NCBI RefSeq assembly: GCF_003054965.1
Contig: NZ_MIES01000033.1
Coordinates: forward strand, 248,001-312,000
Source of the DNA: Saccharospirillum sp. MSK14-1
Lineage (GTDB): Bacteria > Pseudomonadota > Gammaproteobacteria > Pseudomonadales > Natronospirillaceae
Reading direction: 5' to 3'
Length of the DNA: 64,000 nucleotides
The notes under the pieces: generated by a model
Told to the model about the DNA's origin: nothing
The model's input: the letters and a program-made list of their open reading frames with translations, nothing else
The model's database searches: none
Translations under genes and position numbers: made by a program
Shown here: positions 42,976 to 51,210 of the stretch, one piece after another
Position numbering within the stretch: position 1 is the first letter of the stretch
How the letters are laid out: each line of letters opens with the position of its first letter

Positions 42976-43725
42976 TTATTGTGAAGCCAGCCATTGTTTG
43001 AAGGTTTTTGGCGCGGCCGCAAGCAGCTCGCCCTTTTTGACGCTGGCCGGGCCGCCTTTACGGTCGCCGGACAGCGCACCGGCTTCTTGCAGCAACAAAC
43101 TGGCTGCGGCGAAATCGACCGGATTCAGATCGTCGGCGAACGCCAGTTGCAAACGGCCGGCGACCAGATTGGCCAGACTCAGCAAGCCACAGCCGGTGAC
43201 GCGAACACCCGCAACGCGCTCGGCCCATTGGGCGGTGGTGGCGAAATCGCGGCTTTCGATGCCGACCAGCGCTTTATCGAGGCTGCCACCGGCAACGCGC
43301 ACGCGGCGCTCGTTCAGCTGTACGCCACGGCCGCGCATGGCGCCGTATTCGTCGCCACTGGCCGGGTCGAGCAAGGCCACCGCTTCGATGCGGTCGGCGC
43401 GGAAGTAGCTGATGTTGATCAGGTAGCCGGGGTAGCCGGTGCGGTAGTTGGTTTCGCCGCTGAGGATATTGATCTGCCAGACCGATTCGCCGTCGTAATC
43501 ACGGCTTTCATCACGGCCGATTTGCAGGCAGTCGATGTGGTGGCGTTGGTGGGCTTTGCGGATGGCTTTGCGAGCACGCCAGGCGGCGTCTTCAATAGCC
43601 TTGTCAAACACGGTCTCGCGGCTGTCGCCTTCCGCCGTCAGGGAGTCGATGTTGGCCAGGGTGTAGCTCAGTTTGTCGGCCGCAGCGCGGGCAGCGCGCA
43701 GGGCAATGGTAACGATCGGTTGCAT
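42976..43725 (-). CDS. suhB: SuhB-like inositol monophosphatase homologue with degenerate active site
   Basis: 249 residues, versus 267 in E. coli SuhB. The N-terminus MQPIVTIALRAARAAADKL matches SuhB, and suhB next to trmJ and cysE is the classical order. But the metal-binding motif WVIDPLDGTTNF is replaced by WQINILSGETNY, losing both Asp ligands, and the ITEESG region reads IGRDES. The C-terminal block NPVDFAAASLLLQEAGAL keeps its Asp. Phosphatase activity is therefore unlikely. E. coli SuhB acts in rRNA antitermination with NusA independently of catalysis, so that role could remain. ATG 43725 is preferred over GTG 43740. Confidence 0.82.
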   Translation of the reverse strand: MQPIVTIALRAARAAADKLSYTLANIDSLTAEGDSRETVFDKAIEDAAWRARKAIRKAHQRHHIDCLQIGRDESRDYDGESVWQINILSGETNYRTGYPGYLINISYFRADRIEAVALLDPASGDEYGAMRGRGVQLNERRVRVAGGSLDKALVGIESRDFATTAQWAERVAGVRVTGCGLLSLANLVAGRLQLAFADDLNPVDFAAASLLLQEAGALSGDRKGGPASVKKGELLAAAPKTFKQWLASQ

Positions 43726-43966
43726 AGGCTTACTTCTCACTCATATGACGGCCCGACCACTGCCAATCGGACCCGCGTTTCCACAAAACAGAAACGCGCA
43801 GGCCGACGCGGGGTCGAGGCATGCCGCAAGGACGGGTTTGTTAAACAGCGTTCTGGAAGCCGCCCGCATCAGCGAACTAAAAGTGCCTGGGGCAGCCTTC
43901 CGGAAAAAGGGCGCGTATAATAGCGGCATTCGCCTCTTTCTTTAATAGCTTCGGGAAGTTTTTTTC

Positions 43967-44755
43967 ATGTCCGAGCCGCAATCGGCCACCGTTTCCAATA
44001 ACCCAGCCTCCGAGATGGACCTCAGCGACGTCCGCGTGGTGCTGGTGCATACCTCTCATTCCGGCAATATCGGCGCCGCTGCGCGCGCCATGAAAACTAT
44101 GGGGCTGACTGATCTGGCGCTGGTGTCGCCTAAAGAATTTCCATCGGAAGAAGCCACGGCGCGCTCTTCCGGTGCTCAGGATTTGCTGGAAAACGCCCGA
44201 GTAGTCGATCACCTCGACGACGCCATTGCCGATTGTGGCTTGGTGGTGGGCGCTTCGGCGCGCTCGCGTTCTCTGCCCTGGCCGATGCTCGACCCGCGCC
44301 AGTTGGCCGACCGCGTTGCCGATCATCCGACCGGTTCGAAAGTCGCTTTGTTGTTTGGTCGCGAACGTTCCGGTTTAACGAATGAAGAACTGGCGCGCTG
44401 CCACTATCATGTGAACATACCCGCCAACCCGGATTATTCCTCGTTGAACCTGGCGCAGGCGGTGCAGGTGCTGGCTTATGAACTGCGCATGCGATCCTTG
44501 GTTCAGGAGCCTCGCCCGGCCGGGCCCTGGGGCGTCGAGTGGGATCAGCCACCGGCCAGTGCAGAGCAGCTGGAAGGGCTGTTCCAGGCCTGGGAAAAGA
44601 CCCTGGTTGAAGTCGACTTCCTCGACCCCACTAACCCCCGGACTTTGATGAATAAGGTGCGGCGACTCGTCTTGCGTGCCCAGCCCGATGAAGTGGAAGC
44701 CAATATCTTGCGTGGCTTTTTGACCCAGGTCGATAAATCCTTGAGGAAGCGTTGA
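43967..44755 (+). CDS. trmJ: tRNA (Cm32/Um32) methyltransferase TrmJ
   Basis: 262 residues, SPOUT fold. [24 protein letters not shown] is the N-terminal SPOUT motif 1, [17 protein letters not shown] motif 2, and [25 protein letters not shown] motif 3 with the knot. Reaction: SAM-dependent 2'-O-methylation of residue 32 in tRNA. The C-terminal 80 residues are the dimer extension typical of TrmJ. A TATAAT-like element at 43916-43921 lies 46 bases upstream. It is two bases from cysE, as a likely operon. Confidence 0.95.
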   Translation: MSEPQSATVSNNPASEMDLSDVRVVLVHTSHSGNIGAAARAMKTMGLTDLALVSPKEFPSEEATARSSGAQDLLENARVVDHLDDAIADCGLVVGASARSRSLPWPMLDPRQLADRVADHPTGSKVALLFGRERSGLTNEELARCHYHVNIPANPDYSSLNLAQAVQVLAYELRMRSLVQEPRPAGPWGVEWDQPPASAEQLEGLFQAWEKTLVEVDFLDPTNPRTLMNKVRRLVLRAQPDEVEANILRGFLTQVDKSLRKR

Positions 44756-44757
44756 TC

Positions 44758-45546
44758 ATGTTTAAAGGTGTGAAGGAAGACATTAAAAGCGTCCTCGACC
44801 GGGACCCGGCCGCGCGCAATTGGTTTGAAGTGTTGCTCAACTACCCCGGGTTGCACGCGCTGCTGCTGCACCGGCTGAATCATCGATTGTGGCACTGGAA
44901 CCTGAAGACTCTGGCGCGCTGGATGTCACAATTTTCACGCTGGCTGACCGGTATTGAAATTCACCCCGGCGCCAAGATTGGCCGCCGCTTCTTTATCGAC
45001 CACGGCATGGGCGTCGTGATTGGCGGCACCGCCGAAATTGGCAACGACGTCACCATCTATCAGGGGGTGACGCTCGGCGGTACCAGTTTGAATGAAGGCA
45101 AGCGCCATCCGACGCTGGAAGACGGCGTTATTGTCGGCGCCGGCGCCAAAGTACTGGGCCCGTTCACCGTGGGGCGCAACGCGCGCATCGGCTCCAATGC
45201 GGTGGTGACCAAAGAAGTGCCGGAAGCGGCCACCGTTGTTGGTGTGCCCGGGCGCATCGTCAAACAGCACGGTGAAAAGGTATTGCCGTTCAGCGATGAA
45301 CAAAAAGCCATCGCCGACAAGATGGGTTTCGATGCCTACGGCGTGTCTTCCATGCCCGACCCAACGGCGCACGCCATCAAAGCCTTGCTCGATCACATTC
45401 ATGCTCAGGACGAACGCATCAATTCGATCTGCAAATCGATGAAGCGACTGGACGCGAATTATCAGGCCTTGGACGTTCCCGAATTGAGCGATGAAGATTT
45501 CGCACCGATTGAAGATTCGGATCGATCAGCGAACAGCGGCAGTTGA
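44758..45546 (+). CDS. cysE: Serine O-acetyltransferase CysE
   Basis: 262 residues. Left-handed beta-helix hexapeptide repeats run from about residue 60 to 165 ([36 protein letters not shown]). The catalytic-type His-Asp pair DHGMGVV is conserved. The C-terminal tail (about 190-262) is long and acidic with [10 protein letters not shown] at the end, unlike the short isoleucine-ended tail of E. coli CysE, so sensitivity to Cys feedback and CysK binding may differ. ATG 44758 was chosen over TTG 44752, which overlaps the trmJ stop; GAGGAAG precedes it. Confidence 0.94.
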   Translation: MFKGVKEDIKSVLDRDPAARNWFEVLLNYPGLHALLLHRLNHRLWHWNLKTLARWMSQFSRWLTGIEIHPGAKIGRRFFIDHGMGVVIGGTAEIGNDVTIYQGVTLGGTSLNEGKRHPTLEDGVIVGAGAKVLGPFTVGRNARIGSNAVVTKEVPEAATVVGVPGRIVKQHGEKVLPFSDEQKAIADKMGFDAYGVSSMPDPTAHAIKALLDHIHAQDERINSICKSMKRLDANYQALDVPELSDEDFAPIEDSDRSANSGS

Positions 45547-45553
45547 AAAAATC

Positions 45554-45598
45554 GCCGCATAAAAAGACGCGCCCTTTGGCGCGTTTTTTTATGCGGCC
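45554..45598 (+). terminator. Rho-independent terminator of trmJ-cysE
   Basis: ACGCGCC-CTTT-GGCGCGT with seven T, nested in a second helix GCCGCATAAAAA/TTTTTATGCGGC; very strong. Confidence 0.9.
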
Positions 45599-45758
45599 TT
45601 ATCCCATCGATAAAACCTCGAACTGATTGCACGATTTTCAAACGTTTCCCGCAAAATAACACGGCGATTACAGCGCTGAATAAAACGCTCGGGTCGTAAC
45701 CTTCAAAGCCGATTGACTGACGTCTGTTGTCTCGCGTCGGACATGAACCAACCCTTTG

Positions 45759-47366
45759 ATGGATATGACCCCGATGACTGTACAAGGTGAGAGCCCCCGT
45801 TCGTGCAAAAAATCATCCCACCAAGTGTTCCGGCGCAGCCTGTTGGCACTGAGCATAGCGGCCACATTCAATACCGCTTCAGCGGAGTTGGCGGACGACC
45901 TGACCCAGGCAACACCGAAAACACTGCAAACCTTCAAAGACACCGCCGGTGCTCAGTTTTACGGTTTCGATTTAACGCCATTGCCGGACAATCATTTTGC
46001 GCTGGTGTGGGCAGAGCATTATGAACCCCAACAAGCAGACGCCGGCGAGCCAGCACCCGCATCAACGGCAGATCGCATTGTACTGCAACGCTATGATGGC
46101 CAGGGTGACAAGGTTGGCGATGAACGTGTCATTGCGGTGTTGGAAAACGGTCGCTTTCCCTGGCAACCGTCGGTCAGTGCCGATCTGGATGGCAATATGG
46201 TGGTGGCCTGGGGGGAGTCTGCACAAGGCGCATCTATAACTGGAAGGGTGAACAAATATTGTGATAGCACCGAGTTGGATGCTGACGTTGAGGTAAAGGC
46301 CAGGCTGATCAGTCAGTCGGGCCAACCATCGGACGTGATTCAGCCAGGCTTGGCAGCAAGTGCCCAACCCTGTGCTATCGATACCGCCATGGATGAAGAC
46401 GGCGATTTCGCTTTGTTATGGGCTTTAAAAGAGGATAACAATCAATTCAGCGGCAGAACGAACCTGCAAATACAAACCTTTAATGCGCTCGGTCAAAACC
46501 AGACATCCCCAGTGAGCATTATTAATCACACCCTATTGACCGGCGACCTGGCCTTCTATGCCAACAATGCACTGATCGTTGCGTATGTGGTCATTGCTGA
46601 CGACGGATCATCAAGCCGGGTGATGGGGCAACGTTATGACCTTCAGGGACAAGTGGTGGGTGATGCCTTCCATTTGGCGAACGGCATCGCTGCCTCTGAT
46701 GTGTTGTTAGACAGTGAGGTACGCCCCACGCTCGCGGTTAACCCGAATGATCGTGAGCGTTTTATTGCATCCTGGGTTGTCGACAGTGATCCAAGCGTTG
46801 AACGGATATCGTTAGGCACGGCACCACAGATTAAAGCTCAGCGCTGGTTGGCGGATGCGTCTCCATCGATGGAGAGCGTTACGGTGTTATCGGATGTGTA
46901 TATAGTCTCCGGTGCTGTTTCAACGCCCAGTTTGAGCATGGACAGTGACGGTCATTTTATTTCCGTCTGGTCGATGGCTGGGATGGCTGGAACTCAACAT
47001 GACTCTTTACCCCAGATTCTGGCCTCTGGTTTTTCCGGTGAGAACGAGCCGATGAGCGAGGCAATTCCGTTGAAGCAAGGCGCTGAATACCTCTATGTTC
47101 CCTATAATGAATTCCAAAGCGTTCAGGTAGCGATGAACGACCAAGCCATTATGTTGGCTTGGCTGGATGATATTGACATTAATAAAGATACTTCCAAAAC
47201 CCTGAACGCCATCTTCGTTCCTGGCTTGGTGGCTGTACATCCAGATCCAGCGACAGATCCTCAAGCCGCTACCAGCGGTGGTTCCTTAAGTTGGCTGTTT
47301 GGGGGCTTTGTAGCGGTGCTGGGGCTGCGACGTGGGTGGTCTCGGCGGTTGGGGGCGAGGCACTGA
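45759..47366 (+). CDS. Exported protein with C-terminal GlyGly-CTERM sorting signal
   Basis: About 535 residues. The N-terminus has a basic stretch (HQVFRRS) and a hydrophobic core (LLALSIAATFNTASA) of a signal peptide. The body shows repeated beta-rich segments (LQRYDGQGDKVGDER; MGQRYDLQGQVVGD) as in beta-propeller or fibronectin-like exported proteins. The end GGSLSWLFGGFVAVLGLRRGWSRR matches the GlyGly-CTERM layout: Gly motif, one transmembrane helix, Arg-rich tail, cut by rhombosortase. Start uncertain among ATG 45759 and 45774, both without strong ribosome sites. No homologue was recognised. Confidence 0.65.
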   Translation: MDMTPMTVQGESPRSCKKSSHQVFRRSLLALSIAATFNTASAELADDLTQATPKTLQTFKDTAGAQFYGFDLTPLPDNHFALVWAEHYEPQQADAGEPAPASTADRIVLQRYDGQGDKVGDERVIAVLENGRFPWQPSVSADLDGNMVVAWGESAQGASITGRVNKYCDSTELDADVEVKARLISQSGQPSDVIQPGLAASAQPCAIDTAMDEDGDFALLWALKEDNNQFSGRTNLQIQTFNALGQNQTSPVSIINHTLLTGDLAFYANNALIVAYVVIADDGSSSRVMGQRYDLQGQVVGDAFHLANGIAASDVLLDSEVRPTLAVNPNDRERFIASWVVDSDPSVERISLGTAPQIKAQRWLADASPSMESVTVLSDVYIVSGAVSTPSLSMDSDGHFISVWSMAGMAGTQHDSLPQILASGFSGENEPMSEAIPLKQGAEYLYVPYNEFQSVQVAMNDQAIMLAWLDDIDINKDTSKTLNAIFVPGLVAVHPDPATDPQAATSGGSLSWLFGGFVAVLGLRRGWSRRLGARH

Positions 47367-47384
47367 CCCAGTCCCTTTGATTCC

Positions 47385-47417
47385 ATAAAAAACCCATGCA
47401 AAGCATGGGTTTTTTTA
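47385..47417 (+). terminator. Rho-independent terminator of the GlyGly-CTERM gene
   Basis: AACCCATGC-AAA-GCATGGGTT with T-tract, nested between ATAAAA and TTTTTAT so that it can also act on the opposite strand. Confidence 0.88.
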
Positions 47418-47435
47418 TGATCAGGCAATACCCAG

Positions 47436-48239
47436 CTACGCCGGATTCCGCCCTGGCGCCTGCCAGGCGGGCGATGGATGCAAATGCGTGCCGGTCTGGG
47501 CGTGCGGTACTTCTAACAGTTCCAGGCTGCCGTCCTCGTGCTCGAGCAAGGCTGAGCAACTTTCCACCCAGTCGCCGTCGTTGGCGTACACAAAGCCATC
47601 TTCGATGCGCAGTTTGCTCTGATGAATGTGGCCGCAGACGACGCCTTGAACGCCTTGTTCGCGGGCGTAGTGAATGACCTTTTCTTCAAAGCTTTCGATG
47701 TAAGCGCGGGCTTTTTTCGAACGCATTTTCAGTGCGCCGGGCAGTGACCAATAGGATTTACCCAGCCAGGAACGCAGTCGATTCAGGTGGCGGTTCAGAG
47801 TGACCACCGTTTCGTACAGCCATTCGCCGATGTGCCACCAGAAATGACCGCAGTAAATGTCGTCATCGAAGCGATCGCCGTGCAGCAGTAAATAGCGTTC
47901 GCCGCTGGCCGCGGTATGAATGGCTTCGTGTTCGACGCGCACCGGGCCGAGATGGGTGTCGGCGAAGTGACGGAAAAAGGGATCGTGATTGCCGGGTACA
48001 TAGACCACTTCGGTGCCGCTTTTGGCTTTGGTGAGGATCAGTTTGAGGATCGCTTCGTGGTGTTTATGCCAGCGTCCCTTACGAGTGCTGAGCTTCCACA
48101 GATCGACGATGTCGCCGAGCAGGTAGAGGTAGTCGGTGTCGGTGTTGTTCAGAAAGTCGGCCAGCAAATCCACCTGGCTGTTGGGGTTGGCGAGGTGAAT
48201 GTCGGATATGAACACAGCGCGTACGCGACGTTGGGTCAT
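47436..48239 (-). CDS. LpxH-type metallophosphoesterase (UDP-2,3-diacylglucosamine diphosphatase family)
   Basis: 267 residues. Calcineurin-like motifs in order: SDIHL (D-x-H), YLLGDIVD (GD), VPGNHDPFFRHF (GNHD), LLHGDRFDDD, and GHIHQSKLR (GHxH). YANDGDWVESCSAL near the end is typical for the LpxH2/YbbF-like group. Reaction for the group: removal of UMP from UDP-diacylglucosamine in lipid A synthesis. The first 40 or so bases of this gene and its upstream strip are duplicated at about 51.02-51.09 kb. Confidence 0.85.
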   Translation of the reverse strand: MTQRRVRAVFISDIHLANPNSQVDLLADFLNNTDTDYLYLLGDIVDLWKLSTRKGRWHKHHEAILKLILTKAKSGTEVVYVPGNHDPFFRHFADTHLGPVRVEHEAIHTAASGERYLLLHGDRFDDDIYCGHFWWHIGEWLYETVVTLNRHLNRLRSWLGKSYWSLPGALKMRSKKARAYIESFEEKVIHYAREQGVQGVVCGHIHQSKLRIEDGFVYANDGDWVESCSALLEHEDGSLELLEVPHAQTGTHLHPSPAWQAPGRNPA

Positions 48240-48274
48240 GGCTCAGTCTCCCATGGCAGAGTTAGGCCAAGGCT
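48209..48274 (+). repeat. Direct repeat, copy 1 (LpxH-type 5' end and upstream strip)
   Basis: 66 bases, 59 of them identical with 51024-51089, no gaps. This copy includes the first codons of the functional LpxH-type gene. Distance between copies is 2815 bp, enclosing the chemotaxis gene. Confidence 0.85.
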
Positions 48275-48606
48275 AGGCTGGGCGGATGAAGCTAGGGTGA
48301 CAACGTCATGACGCTTTGATGAATACGGTGATATCTGTGCCAGAATTCGCCGGGCTTATGTCCGTGAGATAGGCGCGGGGTGGCATGCACCCTTGTAGAT
48401 TGACGCGAGCTTGGTTTGCGGACAGGCAAGCGTCAGGGCATAAAACCCGGTCACTTGGTGCGCGGACTTGCCGTCAGTGTTGTAGGCCAGCGCTGATGAC
48501 TCCCTAGGTTTACCCTGTATTTTTGCCATCACCTCTGCCCCAAATAATCAATGCCATGCCAGTTAACAATTCTCCCTACTATCCTCGCCATCATCGAGCA
48601 GAGGTT
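48240..48606. other. 367-bp gene-free stretch
   Basis: No ORF with coding character or terminator was recognised between the LpxH-type gene and the end of the chemotaxis gene. The first 35 bases belong to the 66-bp strip that recurs at 51024-51089. Confidence 0.6.
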
Positions 48607-50448
48607 TCAGTGACGGCTTGGCCTGTTAATGGCGATAGTGTTGGACGCTAATGGGTGCACAGAAGCATCTTTAGGTGATGATTTTTGGGCGTCTGTAAGC
48701 GTTATGGGTTTAATGCTGTGGGGAGTATGGCTGCTCTCGGTCAGTGCAAATTGGTTTACATTATTCGTTAACAGATCGGCTTGGCTTAATAGATTTTCAG
48801 AGGCCGCTGCCGCTTCTTCAACAAGGGCGGCATTTTGTTGTGTCATTTCATCCATTTGGCTGACGGCCTTATCTATTTCATCCAACCCGGATGATTGCTC
48901 TGCAGACGCGTTGGCGATCTCAGTCATAATGTCATTGACCTGCTTGATCGCAGTCACGACCTCTCTCATGGTATCGCCGGATTTATTGACCAGCTCATTG
49001 CCATTGTTGATTTTCTCTGCTGACTCCGAGATAAGGTCTTTAATGTTTTTTGCCGCATTCGCTGAGCGTTGCGCTAAGGTTCTTACCTCTGATGCAACAA
49101 CCGCAAAGCCTCGCCCTTGTTCGCCCGCTCGAGCAGCTTCAACCGCAGCGTTCAATGCTAGGATATTGGTTTGAAAAGCAATGCCATCGATCATGCCAAT
49201 GATATCCGCAATTTTTTGTGAGGATTCATTGATGGAGGCCATGGTTTTAACCACGTCTTCTATTAAGTGACCACCATCCAGGGCGATTGTTACAGCATTG
49301 GATGCCAAGTTGTTAGCCTCTTTGGCATTGTTTGCATTTTGGCGAACAGTAGTGGTTAGCTCCTCCATACTAGACGCTGTTTCTTCCAGACTAGAAGCTT
49401 GTTGCTCAGTGCGGTTAGAAAGGTCTGTGTTGCCATTGGAGATTTCACGAGCACCGTTATACACAGCATCGGATGCATTTTTAATGTTGATGATGATCTC
49501 TGTCATGGTATCAAGCAGTGAATTTACGCCTTCTGAGATAGTGAGCATCATGTCGGACTTGTCTTCGGTTGCCACTCGTTGGGTCAGGTCATTATTAACC
49601 GCGGCATTAATGGCCGAGTTCACCTGGCTAACGGTCTGTTGAAGCTGTTGTTCAGCTTCGACTTCAGCCGTAATATCTGTGGCGAATTTTACGACTTTAT
49701 AAGGCGTTCCGGTTGGGTCATTAATAGGGCTGTAGTTGGCTTGTATCCAAATGACTTTGCCGTTTTTATGAACGCGTGGAAAACGACCCACGAAATGTTC
49801 GCCCTTAGCGAGGTTGTCCCAAAAGTTACGATACTCGTCAGATTTTTGGTATTCGGAATCGACAAACAAGCGATGATGTTTGCCTTGCACTTCATTGAGC
49901 GTATAGCCAAGGGTGTTTAAGAAATTGTCATTTGCCGAAAGTATGGTGCCATCCAGTTTAAATGAGATGACCGCTTGAGATTTGGATATGGCTTCCAGTT
50001 GACTTTCATAATCGCTGTTTTGAAGTTTCTTTGCGGTGATATCACTGGCAAATTTAACGATTTTATAGGGTTTTTTGTTGGCATCAAAAATAGGGTTGTA
50101 GCTAGCTTCAATCCAGACTGCCTGACCGCTTTTCGAGTAGCGACAGTACTCACCACTTTGAAATTCACCATTACTCAGCCGAGCCCAAAAATCCTTGTAT
50201 TCTTGGCTATTGCGGTAGGTGTTATCGACAAAAATGCTGTGGTGTTGGCCTTTGACTTCCTCTAACGAATAACCTACGACGTTCAGGAAGTTGTCATTGG
50301 CCATTAAAATATTGCCATCTAAGTCAAACTCAATAATGGCGAGTGAGCGAGTTAATGCATCGAGTTGACCTTGAGCATTGACCCAGTCATCTTTGGCGAT
50401 AGTTATTTGCTTACCACCTGATATTTTCGCTAACAGACTTTTTAACAT
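48607..50448 (-). CDS. Soluble PAS-PAS methyl-accepting chemotaxis protein
   Basis: 613 residues without membrane segments. Two near-duplicate PAS domains with PAC segments occupy about residues 25-145 and 150-270 ([64 protein letters not shown]), the pattern of BdlA/Aer-like cytosolic receptors. A HAMP-like linker follows (about 280-345). The signalling domain with hairpin tip [20 protein letters not shown] is at about 460-490. Codons and bases are AT-richer than the flanks. It lies between the two copies of an lpxH-type fragment. Likely a redox or energy-taxis input. Confidence 0.92.
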   Translation of the reverse strand: MLKSLLAKISGGKQITIAKDDWVNAQGQLDALTRSLAIIEFDLDGNILMANDNFLNVVGYSLEEVKGQHHSIFVDNTYRNSQEYKDFWARLSNGEFQSGEYCRYSKSGQAVWIEASYNPIFDANKKPYKIVKFASDITAKKLQNSDYESQLEAISKSQAVISFKLDGTILSANDNFLNTLGYTLNEVQGKHHRLFVDSEYQKSDEYRNFWDNLAKGEHFVGRFPRVHKNGKVIWIQANYSPINDPTGTPYKVVKFATDITAEVEAEQQLQQTVSQVNSAINAAVNNDLTQRVATEDKSDMMLTISEGVNSLLDTMTEIIINIKNASDAVYNGAREISNGNTDLSNRTEQQASSLEETASSMEELTTTVRQNANNAKEANNLASNAVTIALDGGHLIEDVVKTMASINESSQKIADIIGMIDGIAFQTNILALNAAVEAARAGEQGRGFAVVASEVRTLAQRSANAAKNIKDLISESAEKINNGNELVNKSGDTMREVVTAIKQVNDIMTEIANASAEQSSGLDEIDKAVSQMDEMTQQNAALVEEAAAASENLLSQADLLTNNVNQFALTESSHTPHSIKPITLTDAQKSSPKDASVHPLASNTIAINRPSRH

Positions 50449-51023
50449 GGCAGTAACCTTTATGTGGGTCTTGTTTGCTTTTAAGCCATCAAGATCAGCG
50501 TCAAAGAATGTGTGCCTTTACGTGCCTTGGGTCGTTCCAACTTATCGCCGGGTGGCGGTTTTACACTGTTTAAAGTGATGACCATTGGATTTCCCCATGT
50601 GGTCAGTTCATAGAGACGCGACGATCAAATGCCACTGGAAATTCAGATGCGTTTTACCGCCTTCGGTTTCTAGGGTCATCTCATCTGAAACGCTATAAAC
50701 AGTAACCTTCACGACACCTCTATTTTGACTGCACCGCATAATGAGCGTAGTCCATTTGTCAGTCAGAGGTTTCACGCATACCGAAATTAATGGAAAAATT
50801 CACAGATCGGCATGATATCGCCACCTAACGGCCACCTCGCTTAATAGCACTGTGCGTTCACGTAAATGGGCGTATAAGCGTTTGTGGTGGCTCATTCGTT
50901 ACCCAGAATAACGTTTACCCTCTTCAGGCTAATGGCCTGGGGTTGATCGTCTGATTGAAAAGTGAAGCACGGTTTTGCAGCTATTCAAGGTGTATTGCGC
51001 TGTTTAGGTGATTTCCTAATCTG

Positions 51024-51089
51024 TGAACACAGCGCCTACGCGACCTTGCGTCATGGCTCAGTCTCCCGTAGCAGGGTGAGGCCAAGGCT
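51024..51089 (-). pseudogene. Fossil 5' end of an LpxH-type gene (direct repeat copy 2)
   Basis: 89% identical to 48209-48274. Read on the minus strand it begins ATG ACG CAA GGT CGC GTA GGC, encoding MTQGRVGAVFTD and a stop after 12 codons, next to MTQRRVRAVF of the intact gene. Only the extreme 5' end and about 35 bases upstream are retained. Confidence 0.75.
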
Positions 51090-51143
51090 GGGAGAATGGA
51101 TGACAGCAGGATGAGAGAGTGGTGACTGCGGTGACGAATTAGA

Positions 51144-51173
51144 CCTAAAAATAGGGGTCGCATGAGCGACCCC
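51144..51173 (-). terminator. Rho-independent terminator of the ExeM-type nuclease gene
   Basis: On the minus strand GGGGTCGC-TCAT-GCGACCCC is followed by TATTTTTA. It lies 38 bases after the stop codon. Confidence 0.88.
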
Positions 51174-51210
51174 GGGGATTGACGCTATTGCTGAATACCG
51201 ACTCGCTGGA

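Larger units (their letters stand above)
50449..51210. other. 762-bp stretch without intact genes
   Basis: No coding gene was recognised. It contains the promoter side of the chemotaxis gene (AAGGT ribosome site before 50448), the fossil repeat at 51024-51089 and the ExeM terminator at 51144-51173. The rest shows nothing recognisable. Confidence 0.55.

Noticed and set aside
50542-50549. Possible FliA (sigma-28) -10 element GGCGATAA before the chemotaxis gene
   Set aside because: TAAA-type -35 candidates are at the wrong distances (about 10 and 19 bases between TAAA and the -10 element, not about 15), so the match is probably chance.
50981-51163. 60-codon frame on the minus strand in the gap beside the ExeM gene
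   Set aside because: It runs across the fossil repeat and terminator, has no ribosome site, and shows no conserved pattern.
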